A stretch of DNA of 59,504 nt from Candidatus Gallimonas merdigallinarum (GCA_904373325.1 CAJFFP010000005.1:1-59504), one strand, 5' to 3'; shown: positions 25,312 through 34,559, numbered from the stretch's first letter. The notes: generated by a model not told the origin, from the sequence alone. Translations and numbers: made by a program.

Positions 25312-25917
25312 ATGGAAAACGTGAAATTCGACAAGAACGGGCTGATCTGCGCCATCGCGCAGGACTGCGAGACGGGCGAAGTGCTCATGCAGGCGTATAT
25401 GAACGCCGAGGCGCTGGATATGACGCTCAAAACGGGTTACGCGCACTATTACAGCCGTTCCCGCGGCAAGCTCTGGAAGAAGGGCGAGGAGAGCGGACAC
25501 GTACAGAAAGTCGTTTCCGCGACCTTCGACTGCGACCGCGACTGCATTCTGTTGCAGATCGAGCAGACGGGCGTTGCCTGCCATACGGGCGAGCGGAGCT
25601 GCTTCCACGACCCCGTCGTCGTGAGCGAACAGGGCGGGCTGACCTTCCTCGGTGAGCTGGCGCGCGTCGTGGAGGACAGAAAGCGCAACCCCGTCGAGGG
25701 ATCGTACACCGCCTATCTTTTCAGCCGCGGCGTGGATAAGATCGCCAAGAAAACGGGCGAGGAGGCTGTGGAAGTCGTCATCGCCTCCAAGAACGACGAC
25801 AAAGCGGACTTAACGCGCGAGATCGCCGACCTTACATATCACCTTCTGGTGCTCATGGAGGAGAAGGGCGTAACGCTGGCGGACGTATGCACGGAGCTGA
25901 AACGCCGCCATAAATAA
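25312..25917 (+). CDS. hisIE: Bifunctional phosphoribosyl-AMP cyclohydrolase / phosphoribosyl-ATP pyrophosphatase
   Basis: A 201-residue fusion. The N-terminal HisI domain (about residues 1-105) has the zinc/metal-binding sequence [10 protein letters not shown] and [10 protein letters not shown]; the C-terminal HisE domain (about 115-201) has the helical pyrophosphatase pattern [16 protein letters not shown] and [12 protein letters not shown]. It performs the second and third pathway steps. It ends the his gene run; hisC and a histidinol phosphatase are not in the window. Confidence 0.96.
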   Translation: MENVKFDKNGLICAIAQDCETGEVLMQAYMNAEALDMTLKTGYAHYYSRSRGKLWKKGEESGHVQKVVSATFDCDRDCILLQIEQTGVACHTGERSCFHDPVVVSEQGGLTFLGELARVVEDRKRNPVEGSYTAYLFSRGVDKIAKKTGEEAVEVVIASKNDDKADLTREIADLTYHLLVLMEEKGVTLADVCTELKRRHK

Positions 25918-25985
25918 GGCTGCGGAACCGCCCCGCTGTTTGGCGGGCGTTTCGCGGGAATTTTTGTATTATTCGGGAGACAGTT

Positions 25986-26969
25986 ATGACAAGAGAGGCA
26001 ACCGGAACGCTGCTTTCATGCCGTTCGGGGATCAAAGTGATCGACGCGACCCTCCGCGACGGAGGGTTGGTCAACGATTTCCGTTTTTCGGACGATTTCG
26101 TGCGCGCGCTGTTTGCGGCGAACGCCGCCGCGGGCGTGGACTATATGGAACTCGGCTACAAGGCGGATAAGGACCTGTTCGACGAGAGCAAGTTCGGCAA
26201 GTGGAAGTTCTGCCGCGAAGCGGACATCATCGACGTGCTCGGGAACAACGAGACGGAGATGAAGCTCGCGTGCATGGCGGACGTGGGGCGGTGCAATTTC
26301 CGCCGCGACATCTGCGAAAAGGGCAGCTCGCCCCTCGATATGTACCGCGTCGCCACCTATATCAACACCATCCCCGCCGCGATCGAGATGCTGGAATACT
26401 GCGATAAGCTCGGCTACGAGACGACGGTCAACGTGATGGCGATCTCCAAAGAGACGGAAAAAGAGACCGATCTCGCGCTGGAAATGCTCGGGCACAGTCC
26501 CGCCAAGGCGATTTATATCGTGGACAGCTACGGCGCGCTCTACCCCGAGGAAATGCGCGTGCTCGCCGCCAAGTACATGGAGGTGGGGGATAAATACGGC
26601 AAGCAGATCGGCATTCACGCGCACAACAACCAGAACCTCGCCTTCGCGAACACCATCGAATGCGTGGCGGCGGGCGTCAACTACCTCGACGCGACCGTCA
26701 ACGGCATGGGGCGCGGCGCGGGCAACTGCGCGCTGGAACTGCTGCTCGGCTTCCTCAAAAATCCCAAATACAAGCTCGTGCATATCCTGCGGTTCCTCGA
26801 AGAGGGGCATATGCAGAAGCTCCGCGACGGCGGCGCGGTGTGGGGGTACGACCTGCCCTATCTGCTGACGGGGATCTTCAACCGCCACCCTTCGAGCGCG
26901 ATCCGTTATATCAAGGAAAAACGCGCGGATATTATCGATTTCATGAACGAACTGCTCGATCAGGAGTAA
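25986..26969 (+). CDS. DRE-TIM aldolase-like metallolyase
   Basis: A 327-residue protein of the HMGL-like (DRE-TIM) superfamily. The metal-binding start motif is DATLRDGGLVNDF (about residues 20-32), and a later GIHAHNNQNLAFANT supplies the paired metal-ligand histidines. Sequences of this kind are annotated as aldolase catalytic domain proteins, related to 4-hydroxy-2-oxovalerate aldolase; the true substrate is unknown. It is not an isopropylmalate or citramalate synthase, as it lacks their C-terminal regions. It stands 68 bases after hisIE without a clear terminator between, so read-through from the his operon is possible. Confidence 0.85.
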   Translation: MTREATGTLLSCRSGIKVIDATLRDGGLVNDFRFSDDFVRALFAANAAAGVDYMELGYKADKDLFDESKFGKWKFCREADIIDVLGNNETEMKLACMADVGRCNFRRDICEKGSSPLDMYRVATYINTIPAAIEMLEYCDKLGYETTVNVMAISKETEKETDLALEMLGHSPAKAIYIVDSYGALYPEEMRVLAAKYMEVGDKYGKQIGIHAHNNQNLAFANTIECVAAGVNYLDATVNGMGRGAGNCALELLLGFLKNPKYKLVHILRFLEEGHMQKLRDGGAVWGYDLPYLLTGIFNRHPSSAIRYIKEKRADIIDFMNELLDQE

Positions 26970-27054
26970 TTTTTATGTGAAAGCGGCGTTGCCCGTTTGT
27001 GAAAAGAAAATGTGTTTTTTGTGTGAAACCCCCTGAAAAGGGCTTTCCGAATCG

Positions 27055-27083
27055 TTGACATTTTTTTTGCAAAATGATAGTAT
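27055..27083 (+). promoter_or_regulatory. Promoter of the ABC exporter operon
   Basis: TTGACA (27055-27060), 17 bases, TAGTAT (27078-27083), about 117 bases before the start codon. Confidence 0.75.
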
Positions 27084-27087
27084 TAAG

Positions 27088-27126
27088 AGAACGTTGAAAT
27101 TGCGCGCGATTTTGGCGTTCTTTTTA
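27088..27126 (+). terminator. Terminator-like hairpin in the ABC exporter leader
   Basis: AGAACG (27088-27093) pairs with CGTTCT (27116-27121), with AAAT/ATTT and a GCGCGC core inside, followed by TTTTTA. It starts only about five bases after the -10, so nearly every transcript would meet it at once, as in an attenuator. Confidence 0.6.
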
Positions 27127-27199
27127 TAGTCTTAAAAGATGTTAAGAAGAATACGCGAAAAATTACCGCGCAAAACACTCAGAGAGGAGGTTGTTTTTC

Positions 27200-29047
27200 T
27201 TGCTCAAAACATTGGCAAAATGTATTCGGGAGTATAAGCTGGCGTCCATATTATCGCCCATTTTCGTCACGATCGAAGTTGTTCTCGAATGCCTCATTCC
27301 TTTCGTGATAACGTGGCTTCTCGGCGCGATCCGCGAGGGAGCTTCCGGAATGGGAAAAGTTTGGATGTACGGCGGGATCCTGATCGCGATGGCGGTCGTG
27401 TCCCTCGTGGCGGGCGCGCTTGCGGGCGCGTTCTGCGCGCGCGCTTCCGCAGGGTTTGCAAAGAACGTCAGAAAGGATATGTTCTACAATATCCAGACGT
27501 TCTCTTTTGAAAACATCGATAAGTTCTCGACTCCCTCGCTCGTCACCCGTATGACGACGGACGTCTGGAATTTGCAGATGGCGTATATGATGATCGTCCG
27601 CATCGCGGTCAGATGCCCCGTTATGATCGTCTTTGCGGCGGTCATGGCGTTTGTAATGGGCGGGAATCTGGCATGGATTTTCATTGCCGTCATTCCCGTG
27701 CTCGTCATCGCGCTGCTCATCATCATGTGGAAGGCGCTCCCGATGTTCCAGAAGCTCTTCCCCAAGTACGACGACATGAACGAGTCCATTCAGGAAAACA
27801 TCAAGGGGATCCGCGTCGTCAAGTCGTATGTGCGCGAGGATTATGAAAAGCAGAAGTTCGGCAAAACTTCGGGCGGGCTGTGCAAGGAGTTCACGCGCGC
27901 CGAGCGTCTTTTGGCGTGGAACAACCCGATCATGCAGTTCTGCTTCTACGGCGTTCTCAGCGCGGTGCTGTTCATCGGTTCTTATTTCATCATTCAGTCT
28001 GCGGGAACAGCCAATTCCGTTCATACCGAAGAGGTTTCGCAGCTCATCGTCTACGGAATGCAGATCCTTTCCTCGCTGATGATGTTCTCCATGGTATTCG
28101 CCATGATCGTCATGTCGTTGGAGAGCGCGCGCCGTATCTGCGAGATCCTCAACGAAAAGAGCACCCTCCACAATCCCGCAGATCCCGTTTACGAGGTGGA
28201 GAACGGTTCCATCGATTTCGAGAACGTCTCCTTCAAATATTCCGAGAACGCGGAGCGCAACGTGCTGGAAGATATCAATCTGCATATCCGCTCGGGCGAG
28301 ACGATCGGCATCATCGGCGGCACGGGCTCGTCCAAGACGTCGCTCGTCAACCTCATTTCCCGTCTGTACGACGTGACGGAAGGCGAGGTGCGCGTCGGCG
28401 GAAAGAACGTCAAGGAATACGATCTGGAAGCGCTGAGAAATCAGGTCGCGGTCGTTCTGCAAAAGAACGTGCTTTTCTCGGGAACGATCAAGGAAAATCT
28501 CCGCTGGGGCGATCAGAACGCCACGGACGAGGAGATCGTCGAGGCGTGCAAGCTCGCGCAGGCGGACGACTTCATTCAGGGTTTTCCCGATAAGTACGAT
28601 ACCTATATCGAGCAGGGCGGCACCAACGTCTCGGGCGGGCAGAAGCAGCGTCTGTGCATTGCGCGCGCGCTCCTCAAAAAGCCCAAGATCCTCATTCTGG
28701 ACGACTCGACGAGCGCGGTCGATACGCACACCGACGCGCTCATCCGCAAGGCGTTCCGCGAGTTTATCCCGAGCACGACCAAGATCATCATTGCGCAGCG
28801 CATCTCCTCGGTGGAGGACGCGGACCGCATCATCGTTCTGGACGGCGGCAGGATCAACGGGATCGGCACGCACGAGGAACTTTTGAAGAGCAACAGCATT
28901 TACGCGGAAGTGTACTATTCGCAGGTCAAGGGCAGCGGCGACAAGGAAGTGGACGCCGCCAACGCCGCTGCGCTCAAAGAGAGCCTTGCCGCAACGCTCG
29001 GCGACGCGCCGAGCGCAGACGAAGAGGGAGGTGAAAAGCATGAGTAA
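27200..29047 (+). CDS. Heterodimeric ABC exporter, degenerate-site half
   Basis: A 615-residue half-transporter with six transmembrane helices (about residues 15-310) and an ATPase domain. Walker A is GGTGSSKTS, the signature is VSGGQKQRL, and Walker B is ILILDDSTSAVD, with Asp in place of the catalytic Glu; the switch histidine is replaced by Gln (IIAQRIS). These two changes are the marks of the degenerate subunit in exporters such as BmrCD and TM287/288. The start is TTG at 27200, because AGGAGG (27185-27190) would leave no spacing for the in-frame TTG at 27191 but nine bases for 27200. Its stop overlaps the partner gene by eight bases. Probable role is drug, lipid or peptide export. Confidence 0.92.
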   Translation: MLKTLAKCIREYKLASILSPIFVTIEVVLECLIPFVITWLLGAIREGASGMGKVWMYGGILIAMAVVSLVAGALAGAFCARASAGFAKNVRKDMFYNIQTFSFENIDKFSTPSLVTRMTTDVWNLQMAYMMIVRIAVRCPVMIVFAAVMAFVMGGNLAWIFIAVIPVLVIALLIIMWKALPMFQKLFPKYDDMNESIQENIKGIRVVKSYVREDYEKQKFGKTSGGLCKEFTRAERLLAWNNPIMQFCFYGVLSAVLFIGSYFIIQSAGTANSVHTEEVSQLIVYGMQILSSLMMFSMVFAMIVMSLESARRICEILNEKSTLHNPADPVYEVENGSIDFENVSFKYSENAERNVLEDINLHIRSGETIGIIGGTGSSKTSLVNLISRLYDVTEGEVRVGGKNVKEYDLEALRNQVAVVLQKNVLFSGTIKENLRWGDQNATDEEIVEACKLAQADDFIQGFPDKYDTYIEQGGTNVSGGQKQRLCIARALLKKPKILILDDSTSAVDTHTDALIRKAFREFIPSTTKIIIAQRISSVEDADRIIVLDGGRINGIGTHEELLKSNSIYAEVYYSQVKGSGDKEVDAANAAALKESLAATLGDAPSADEEGGEKHE

Positions 29048-30974
29048 GACGCGTGCAGGGAATCGCCCTCCCGTACAAAAGGGCGTTATGAAGCGTCTTA
29101 TCAAGTCGCTTTTCCATTACTACCCCGTCATGCTGCCCGTCGCGCTGGCGTGTATCGTCGTCAATGCGGTCATCTCGTCGCTTCCCGCATTCATCATGCT
29201 TCCGCTGTTCGACCTGTTGGAGGCTGCGGTCGCAAACGGGCAGACGTGGGCTGAGATCTCCGGCGAAGTAACGAGGCTGATGTGCATCCTGATCGGAATG
29301 TACGCCGTATCCCTGGTCGCGGGCGCGGTATATACCCAGCTGATGGCGATCATCACGCAGGGCTATCTGCGCGATATGCGCGAGCAGATGTTCAACGGGA
29401 TGCAGGATCTGCCCATCCGTTACTTCGATACGCACAACCACGGCGACATCATGAGCTATTACACAAACGACATCGATACGCTGCGCCAGATGATCGCACA
29501 GAGTATCCCGCAGCTCATGATCTCGGGGATCATGTGCATTACGCTTGTCTGCTTCATGCTGTATTCGAGCCTCTACCTTACGCTCATCGTTCTGGTCGGG
29601 ATCGTGGCGATCGTGTTTGTTACAAAATTCGTCGGCGGCGGATCGAGCAGATTCTTCCTTGCCACACAGCGGGCGGTCGCAAGGACGGAAGGCTTCGTCG
29701 AAGAGATGATGCAGGGGCAGAAGGTCATCAAGGTGTTCTGTCACGAGGAAGAGGCGAAGAAGGGGTTCGATCAGGTCAACGGCGCGCACTTTGAAATGTC
29801 GGATAAGGCGAACCGTTACGCCAATATGCTCATGCCCATCATCGCGAATATCGGTAACGTCATGTACGTTATCGTCGCGCTTGTCGGCGCGGCGCTCGCG
29901 GTGAACGAAGTCGGCAACGTCAGCATCGGGGCTGCGTTCGGGGTCAGCAATCTTCTCACGTTCGGACCCGCGCTCATCGTCTCCTTCTTGCAGACGACCC
30001 GTCAGTTCTCCAACAACATCGGTCAGGTTTCCAATCAGGTCAACTCCGTCGTCATGGGTATCGCGGGCGCGCAGCGCATCATTGCGCTCATCGACGAAAA
30101 ACCCGAGGCGGACGAAGGCTACGTCACCCTCGTCAACGCCAAGGAAGAGGACGGCAAGCTCGTCGAGAGCGAGGAGCGCACGGGAATCTGGGCGTGGAAA
30201 CACCCGCACGCGGCGGACGGTTCCGTCACCTATACCAAGCTCGAAGGCGACGTGCGCCTCTTCAACGTGGATTTCGGCTATGTTCCCGAGAAGATCGTCC
30301 TGCACGACATCAGCCTGTACGCCCGTCCCGGGCAGAAGGTCGCGTTCGTCGGCGCAACGGGCGCGGGCAAGACGACCATCACCAACCTTCTGACCCGCTT
30401 CTACGACATTGCGGACGGCAAAATCCGTTACGACGGCATCAATATCAACAAAATCAGGAAGTCCGAACTCCGCCGCTCGCTCGGCATGGTGTTGCAGGAT
30501 ACCAATCTGTTCACCGATACCGTTATGGGCAATATCCGTTACGGCAAGCTGGACGCGACGGACGAAGAGTGCATCGCGGCGGCGAAGCTCGTCGGCGCGG
30601 ACGACTTCATCACCCGCCTGCCCGAAGGGTATAACACGATGATCTATCAGAACGGCGCGAACCTCTCGCAGGGTCAGCGTCAGCTCCTCTCGATCGCCCG
30701 CGCGGCGGTTGCAGACCCGCCCGTCATGATCCTCGACGAGGCGACGAGCTCCATCGATACGCGTACGGAAGCCATCGTGCAGTACGGTATGGATAAACTG
30801 ATGGAGGGCAGAACGGTATTCGTCATTGCGCACCGTCTCTCCACCGTCAAGAACTCCGACGTCATCATGGTGCTCGAACACGGGCGCATCATCGAGCGCG
30901 GCACGCACGATCAGCTCATCGAGCAGAAGGGTAAATACTACCAGCTCTATACGGGCGCGTTTGAATTGGAGTGA
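29040..30974 (+). CDS. Heterodimeric ABC exporter, catalytic half
   Basis: A 644-residue half-transporter with six transmembrane helices and a complete ATPase site: Walker A GATGAGKTT, signature LSQGQRQLL, Walker B MILDEATSSID with the catalytic Glu, and the switch His in VIAHRLST. Between helix 6 and the ATPase core there is an insert (about residues 365-410) larger than in many relatives. The ATG at 29040 follows GGGAGGTG and overlaps the first subunit by eight bases. It is expected to form a heterodimer with the preceding protein. A strong terminator follows. Confidence 0.94.
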   Translation: MSKTRAGNRPPVQKGVMKRLIKSLFHYYPVMLPVALACIVVNAVISSLPAFIMLPLFDLLEAAVANGQTWAEISGEVTRLMCILIGMYAVSLVAGAVYTQLMAIITQGYLRDMREQMFNGMQDLPIRYFDTHNHGDIMSYYTNDIDTLRQMIAQSIPQLMISGIMCITLVCFMLYSSLYLTLIVLVGIVAIVFVTKFVGGGSSRFFLATQRAVARTEGFVEEMMQGQKVIKVFCHEEEAKKGFDQVNGAHFEMSDKANRYANMLMPIIANIGNVMYVIVALVGAALAVNEVGNVSIGAAFGVSNLLTFGPALIVSFLQTTRQFSNNIGQVSNQVNSVVMGIAGAQRIIALIDEKPEADEGYVTLVNAKEEDGKLVESEERTGIWAWKHPHAADGSVTYTKLEGDVRLFNVDFGYVPEKIVLHDISLYARPGQKVAFVGATGAGKTTITNLLTRFYDIADGKIRYDGININKIRKSELRRSLGMVLQDTNLFTDTVMGNIRYGKLDATDEECIAAAKLVGADDFITRLPEGYNTMIYQNGANLSQGQRQLLSIARAAVADPPVMILDEATSSIDTRTEAIVQYGMDKLMEGRTVFVIAHRLSTVKNSDVIMVLEHGRIIERGTHDQLIEQKGKYYQLYTGAFELE

Positions 30975-31002
30975 TCCGTCAGACGGAACAACTGAGATAC
31001 AA

Positions 31003-31041
31003 TCCCGCAGGAAGCGTTCTGCCTCCCGCGGGATTTTTTTG
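31003..31041 (+). terminator. Intrinsic terminator of the ABC exporter operon
   Basis: ATCCCGC (31003-31009) pairs with GCGGGAT (31029-31035), with a weaker inner stem, followed by TTTTTTT. Confidence 0.88.
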
Positions 31042-31150
31042 CGGATTATTTCCCGCGGCGGGAAACTCGGACGAAAACCTATTCGGGCGCGCGCCGCTGA
31101 AAGAGCGGGAGGGGACGGCAGGATTGCGCAATGCTTTCCTGCCGCGAACT

Positions 31151-31180
31151 GTCATAATCCGCGCCGCGCCGTCATACAGT
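31151..31180 (+). promoter_or_regulatory. Sigma-E-type promoter of spoIVA
   Basis: GTCATAAT (31151-31158), 14 bases, CATACAGT (31173-31180). The -10 matches the mother-cell sigma-E consensus CATACANT and the -35 matches the ATA-containing -35, as expected for spoIVA, which belongs to the sigma-E regulon in Bacillus. Confidence 0.75.
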
Positions 31181-31209
31181 AGCGTAGAGCAAATTGGCGG
31201 AGGGTAGCA

Positions 31210-32676
31210 ATGAAGACATTCGGCGTATACGAAGATATTGCATCGCGGACGGGCGGCGAGATTTACATCGGCGTCGTCGGTCCCGTGCGGACGGGCAAGT
31301 CCACGTTCATCAAAAAATTCATGCAGGAGCTTGTTCTGCCGCAGGTCCCGGGCGCGAAGAAAAAACGCTATACCGACGAGCTGCCGCAGTCGGCGAGCGG
31401 GCGCACGGTCATGACGACCGAGCCGAAATTCGTACCCGAAGAGGGCGCGGAGATCAAAGTGAAAGATGCCGTCGCGCGGGTGCGGCTCATCGACTGCGTG
31501 GGCTTTCCCGTAGAGGGCGCGGGGGGATTTGAAGAGGAGGGCGCGCCGCGGCTCGTCAAAACGCCGTGGAACGAATCGCCCGTTCCCTTTCAGCAGGCGG
31601 CGGAGGAGGGGACGCGCCGCGTCATCCGCGACCATGCGACCATCGGCATTCTCATGACGACGGACGGCTCGGTTGCCGAGATCCCGCGCATCGCGTACGA
31701 ACCCGCCGAAGAGCGCGCCGCAGAGGAGCTGAAAGCGATCGGAAAGCCGTACGTGATCGTGCTCAACTGCCGCGAACCCGCGGGCGCGGAGGAACTGCGC
31801 GCGGCATTGGAAGAGAAGTACGGCGCGCCCGTGCTCGCACTTAACGCCGAAACGGCGAACGCCGCGGCGCTTGCCGTGGCGCTCGAACGGGTGCTGTACG
31901 AATTCCCCGTCACGGCGGTGGACGTCGATCTGCCCGATTGGATGCGCGTGCTCGATACGGACAGTCCGCTTCTGACCGAGGTGCTGGACGGCGTGCGTTC
32001 CGTCGCGCCCAAAATTTGTAAAATGAGCGACTGCGCGCTGCTGGATACGCTCTATACGGAGAGCGGAAGGCTGCTGCCGCCCGTCTCCACCGAGCTTGAT
32101 GCCGCCACGGGGCAGGTGCGCTGCCGCGTCGAGGCGAAGGAGGGCGCGTTCTACGAAGTTCTGGGCGAACAGTGCGGCGAGCCGATCCCCGACGATCTTG
32201 CGCTGATGCGTTACTGTTCCCGCCTTGCGGGCGCGAAAAAGCTGTACGAGCGGGTCGGGCAGGCGTTCGACGACGCGCGCGAATACGGTTACGGGATCGT
32301 TCCGCCCGAGGCGGGGGAAATGAGCCTTGCCGAGCCGACGCTCGTCAAACGCAGCGGGCGGGTGGACGTCAATCTCCGCGCCGACGCGCCCAGCTATCAC
32401 GTTATCCGCGTGGACGTCTGCGGCGAGGTACACCCCGCGCTCGGAAACGAAGAGCAGAGTTCCGCGTTCGTCAAAAAACTCTCCGAGAGCATGGAGCAGG
32501 AACCCGAACGCGCGTGGGATACCAATATGTTCGGGCGCACGCTCAAAGAGATGCTCGGCGAGGAACTTTCCGTGAAAAACCGCGCGATGGGCGAATCGGT
32601 ACAAAAGAAGATGCGCCGCACCGTAACGCGCATCGTCAACGAGGGCAGGGGCGGCGTCATCTGTATCCTGCTCTGA
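31210..32676 (+). CDS. spoIVA: Stage IV sporulation protein A
   Basis: A 488-residue mother-cell protein that polymerises on the forespore surface using ATP and forms the base on which the spore coat assembles. The N-terminus TFGVYEDIASRTGGEIYIGVVGP leads to the P-loop GPVRTGKST (about residues 24-32), and the family's conserved C-terminal region is intact, ending in NEGRGGVICIL. Length is near the usual 490. GGAGGGTAGCA precedes the ATG. It is monocistronic behind a sigma-E promoter. Confidence 0.97.
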   Translation: MKTFGVYEDIASRTGGEIYIGVVGPVRTGKSTFIKKFMQELVLPQVPGAKKKRYTDELPQSASGRTVMTTEPKFVPEEGAEIKVKDAVARVRLIDCVGFPVEGAGGFEEEGAPRLVKTPWNESPVPFQQAAEEGTRRVIRDHATIGILMTTDGSVAEIPRIAYEPAEERAAEELKAIGKPYVIVLNCREPAGAEELRAALEEKYGAPVLALNAETANAAALAVALERVLYEFPVTAVDVDLPDWMRVLDTDSPLLTEVLDGVRSVAPKICKMSDCALLDTLYTESGRLLPPVSTELDAATGQVRCRVEAKEGAFYEVLGEQCGEPIPDDLALMRYCSRLAGAKKLYERVGQAFDDAREYGYGIVPPEAGEMSLAEPTLVKRSGRVDVNLRADAPSYHVIRVDVCGEVHPALGNEEQSSAFVKKLSESMEQEPERAWDTNMFGRTLKEMLGEELSVKNRAMGESVQKKMRRTVTRIVNEGRGGVICILL

Positions 32677-32692
32677 AATTTCCGTTTTCTGC

Positions 32693-32722
32693 GCCCCGTC
32701 CCGTTTGGGACGGGGCATATTT
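32693..32722 (+). terminator. Intrinsic terminator of spoIVA
   Basis: GCCCCGTCCC (32693-32702) and GGGACGGGGC (32707-32716) around GTTT, then ATATTTTTG. Confidence 0.88.
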
Positions 32723-32773
32723 TTGTATCTTTCTGCGTGCTAAAACTTTGCAATGAAATTTTCGGCGCGGGGG

Positions 32774-32804
32774 TTGACAAGTACGGGGGTATTCATGTTA
32801 TAAT
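32774..32804 (+). promoter_or_regulatory. Promoter with extended -10 for the uL15-domain gene
   Basis: TTGACA (32774-32779), 19-base spacer, TATAAT (32799-32804) preceded by TGT, an extended -10. The long spacer is offset by the TGn element. Confidence 0.75.
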
Positions 32805-32840
32805 ATGACGTGATTATATGATATAAGGAGGACGCGTGTT

Positions 32841-34421
32841 ATGTTAAACGCGTTGCTTGCGCTCACAACGGGACAGCTGGCAATCGTGATTGTGTGCGCC
32901 GTGCTCGGCGTCGCTCTGATTGCCGTAGCCATTGCAGGGCTTGTACGTTCGGCAAAGCAAAATCATCAGACGCCCGCTCCTGCGCCGCAGCAGGAACCGA
33001 GTACAGAAACCCCTTCGACGGAAGAACCCGTCGCGGAAGAACCTGTGACGGAAGAGCCTGCGGCGGAAGAACTCGCCGTCGAAGAACCCGTTGCGGAAGA
33101 GCCTGTCGCGGAAGAGCCCGTTGCAGAAGAGCCTGTGACGGAGGAGCCTGCGGCGGAAGAGCCTGCGGCGGAAGAGCCCGTTGTCGAAGAACCTGTGGCG
33201 GAGGAGCCTGCGGCGGAGGAGCCTGCGGCGGAAGAACCCGTCGCGGAAGAACCTGTGACGGAAGAACTCGTTGCGGAAGAGCCTATCGCGGAGGAGCCCG
33301 TTGCAGAAGAGCCTGTGACGGAGGAGTCTGCGGCGGAAGAACCCGCCGTTGAAGAACCTGCGGCGGAAGAACCCGTCGTCGAAGAACCCGCTGAGGAAGA
33401 GCCCGTCGTCGAAGAGCCCGCCGTCGAAGAACCTGTGGCGGAGGAGAAGCCCGCTGAGGGACAGACGCGCATCGTCTACGCCTCGGATGACGGCTGGTTT
33501 GTAAACGTCCGTTATGACAAGAGTTTCGAGGCAAAGCTCATTCAGGGCGATGAAAAACTCAAAGAGTACTATTCCGAACTGAAAAACGAGCTGCTTTCCT
33601 ATAAGAAGATCACGGCGCGCCGCAGCTGGCAGCACGAATCGTTCCGCCGCGGCAGAACGACGGTTGCGAAACTCGTGATCCGCGGCAAGACGCTGCGCCT
33701 CTATCTCGCGCTCGAACCGATGCTCTACGAAGAGAGCAAATACCGCGTGGAGGACGCGTCCGAACACGCTAAATTCGCCAAAACGCCGCTTCTGTATCGC
33801 ATCAAGAACGATCGCCGCTGTCGGTACGCGAAGGATCTGATTGCAGCGGCAATGGCTTCCGCCGAGGCGCTGCGCGGAGAAGATCAGACGGAGGATTACG
33901 CCTCCGTTCCCTATGAAAAGACGGACGCGCTCATTGCGCGGGGGCTTGTGCGGATCATCGAGGTGCGCCGCCGTACGGACGGCTCGGGAGCGGTCGTCCT
34001 TCCCGAGGACGAGGACGACGATGACGAGCCTGTGGCAGAGCCGACCGCGATCGCGTCGCGTCCCGTGACCGCGCTTACCGTGCAGGAAGAGCACCGCGTC
34101 AGCGTTGCCGACGCGGAAGAACTGATGGCGGACGAGGAGGCGGAGGAGCTTGTCGACGTCGCCGAACGCGTCAGCGATAAACGCCGTCAGACCATCGTCA
34201 ATATCGATACTCTGAGCGAATATTTCTCGGACGGCGAGCGCGTCGGGATCGAGGAAATGAAGGAGCGCATTCCCTTCTTCAACAAGAAAGCGACGTATGT
34301 AAAAGTCCTTGCCCGCGGCGTGCTGACAAAGACGCTCGAAGTGGAGGCGGACGACTTCTCGCTCGATGCGGTCAAGATGATCGTGCTCCTCGGCGGCAAA
34401 GTTTACAGAACAAAAAAATAA
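32841..34421 (+). CDS. Membrane-anchored repeat protein with a C-terminal uL15-like domain
   Basis: A 526-residue protein in four parts. Residues about 8-35 are a single transmembrane helix. Residues about 59-205 are tandem five-residue repeats, [15 protein letters not shown], very acidic and proline-rich. Residues about 208-365 are a conserved-looking soluble region ([20 protein letters not shown] ... [10 protein letters not shown]). Residues about 445-526 resemble the C-terminal half of ribosomal protein uL15: [31 protein letters not shown] and [16 protein letters not shown] align by eye with L15. It has its own strong promoter, AGGAGG nine bases before the ATG and a terminator. It is not the ribosomal protein itself. 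Function unknown. Confidence 0.85.
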   Translation: MLNALLALTTGQLAIVIVCAVLGVALIAVAIAGLVRSAKQNHQTPAPAPQQEPSTETPSTEEPVAEEPVTEEPAAEELAVEEPVAEEPVAEEPVAEEPVTEEPAAEEPAAEEPVVEEPVAEEPAAEEPAAEEPVAEEPVTEELVAEEPIAEEPVAEEPVTEESAAEEPAVEEPAAEEPVVEEPAEEEPVVEEPAVEEPVAEEKPAEGQTRIVYASDDGWFVNVRYDKSFEAKLIQGDEKLKEYYSELKNELLSYKKITARRSWQHESFRRGRTTVAKLVIRGKTLRLYLALEPMLYEESKYRVEDASEHAKFAKTPLLYRIKNDRRCRYAKDLIAAAMASAEALRGEDQTEDYASVPYEKTDALIARGLVRIIEVRRRTDGSGAVVLPEDEDDDDEPVAEPTAIASRPVTALTVQEEHRVSVADAEELMADEEAEELVDVAERVSDKRRQTIVNIDTLSEYFSDGERVGIEEMKERIPFFNKKATYVKVLARGVLTKTLEVEADDFSLDAVKMIVLLGGKVYRTKK

Positions 34422-34423
34422 GC

Positions 34424-34456
34424 GCAAAAATCTCACTCTCTGAGTGAGATTTTTGC
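34424..34456 (+). terminator. Intrinsic terminator of the uL15-domain gene
   Basis: GCAAAAATCTCACTC (34424-34438) pairs perfectly with GAGTGAGATTTTTGC (34442-34456). The A- and T-rich outer arms make it work as a terminator in both orientations. Confidence 0.85.
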
Positions 34457-34508
34457 AGTAAAACGGGAAAAAATCTGCAAAAAACCAAAAGAAATTTGCT
34501 CTTCCCTA

Positions 34509-34537
34509 TTGAATTTTTATCCGATTTATTCTATAAT
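34509..34537 (+). promoter_or_regulatory. Promoter of the arabinose operon
   Basis: TTGAAT (34509-34514), 17 bases, TATAAT (34532-34537). Confidence 0.82.
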
Positions 34538-34538
34538 G

Positions 34539-34559
34539 GTTCCGTACAGACGTACGAAC
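34539..34559 (+). promoter_or_regulatory. Candidate AraR-like operator
   Basis: GTTC-C-GTAC and GTAC-GAAC are inverted around AGAC directly after the -10 element. The GTAC half-sites recall the AraR operator of Bacillus (centred on GTACGTAC). A bound repressor here would block transcription start. No araR gene is in the window. Confidence 0.5.

Noticed and set aside
33010-33450. The 15-bp repeats considered as a CRISPR or satellite array
   Set aside because: They are in-frame codon repeats encoding EEPVA-type pentapeptides within a gene, with no spacer structure.
32844-34436. A 530-codon minus-strand frame opposite the uL15-domain gene, rich in Arg and Phe repeats
   Set aside because: It mirrors the EEPx repeats; it has no promoter or ribosome binding site, whereas the plus gene has promoter, AGGAGG and terminator.
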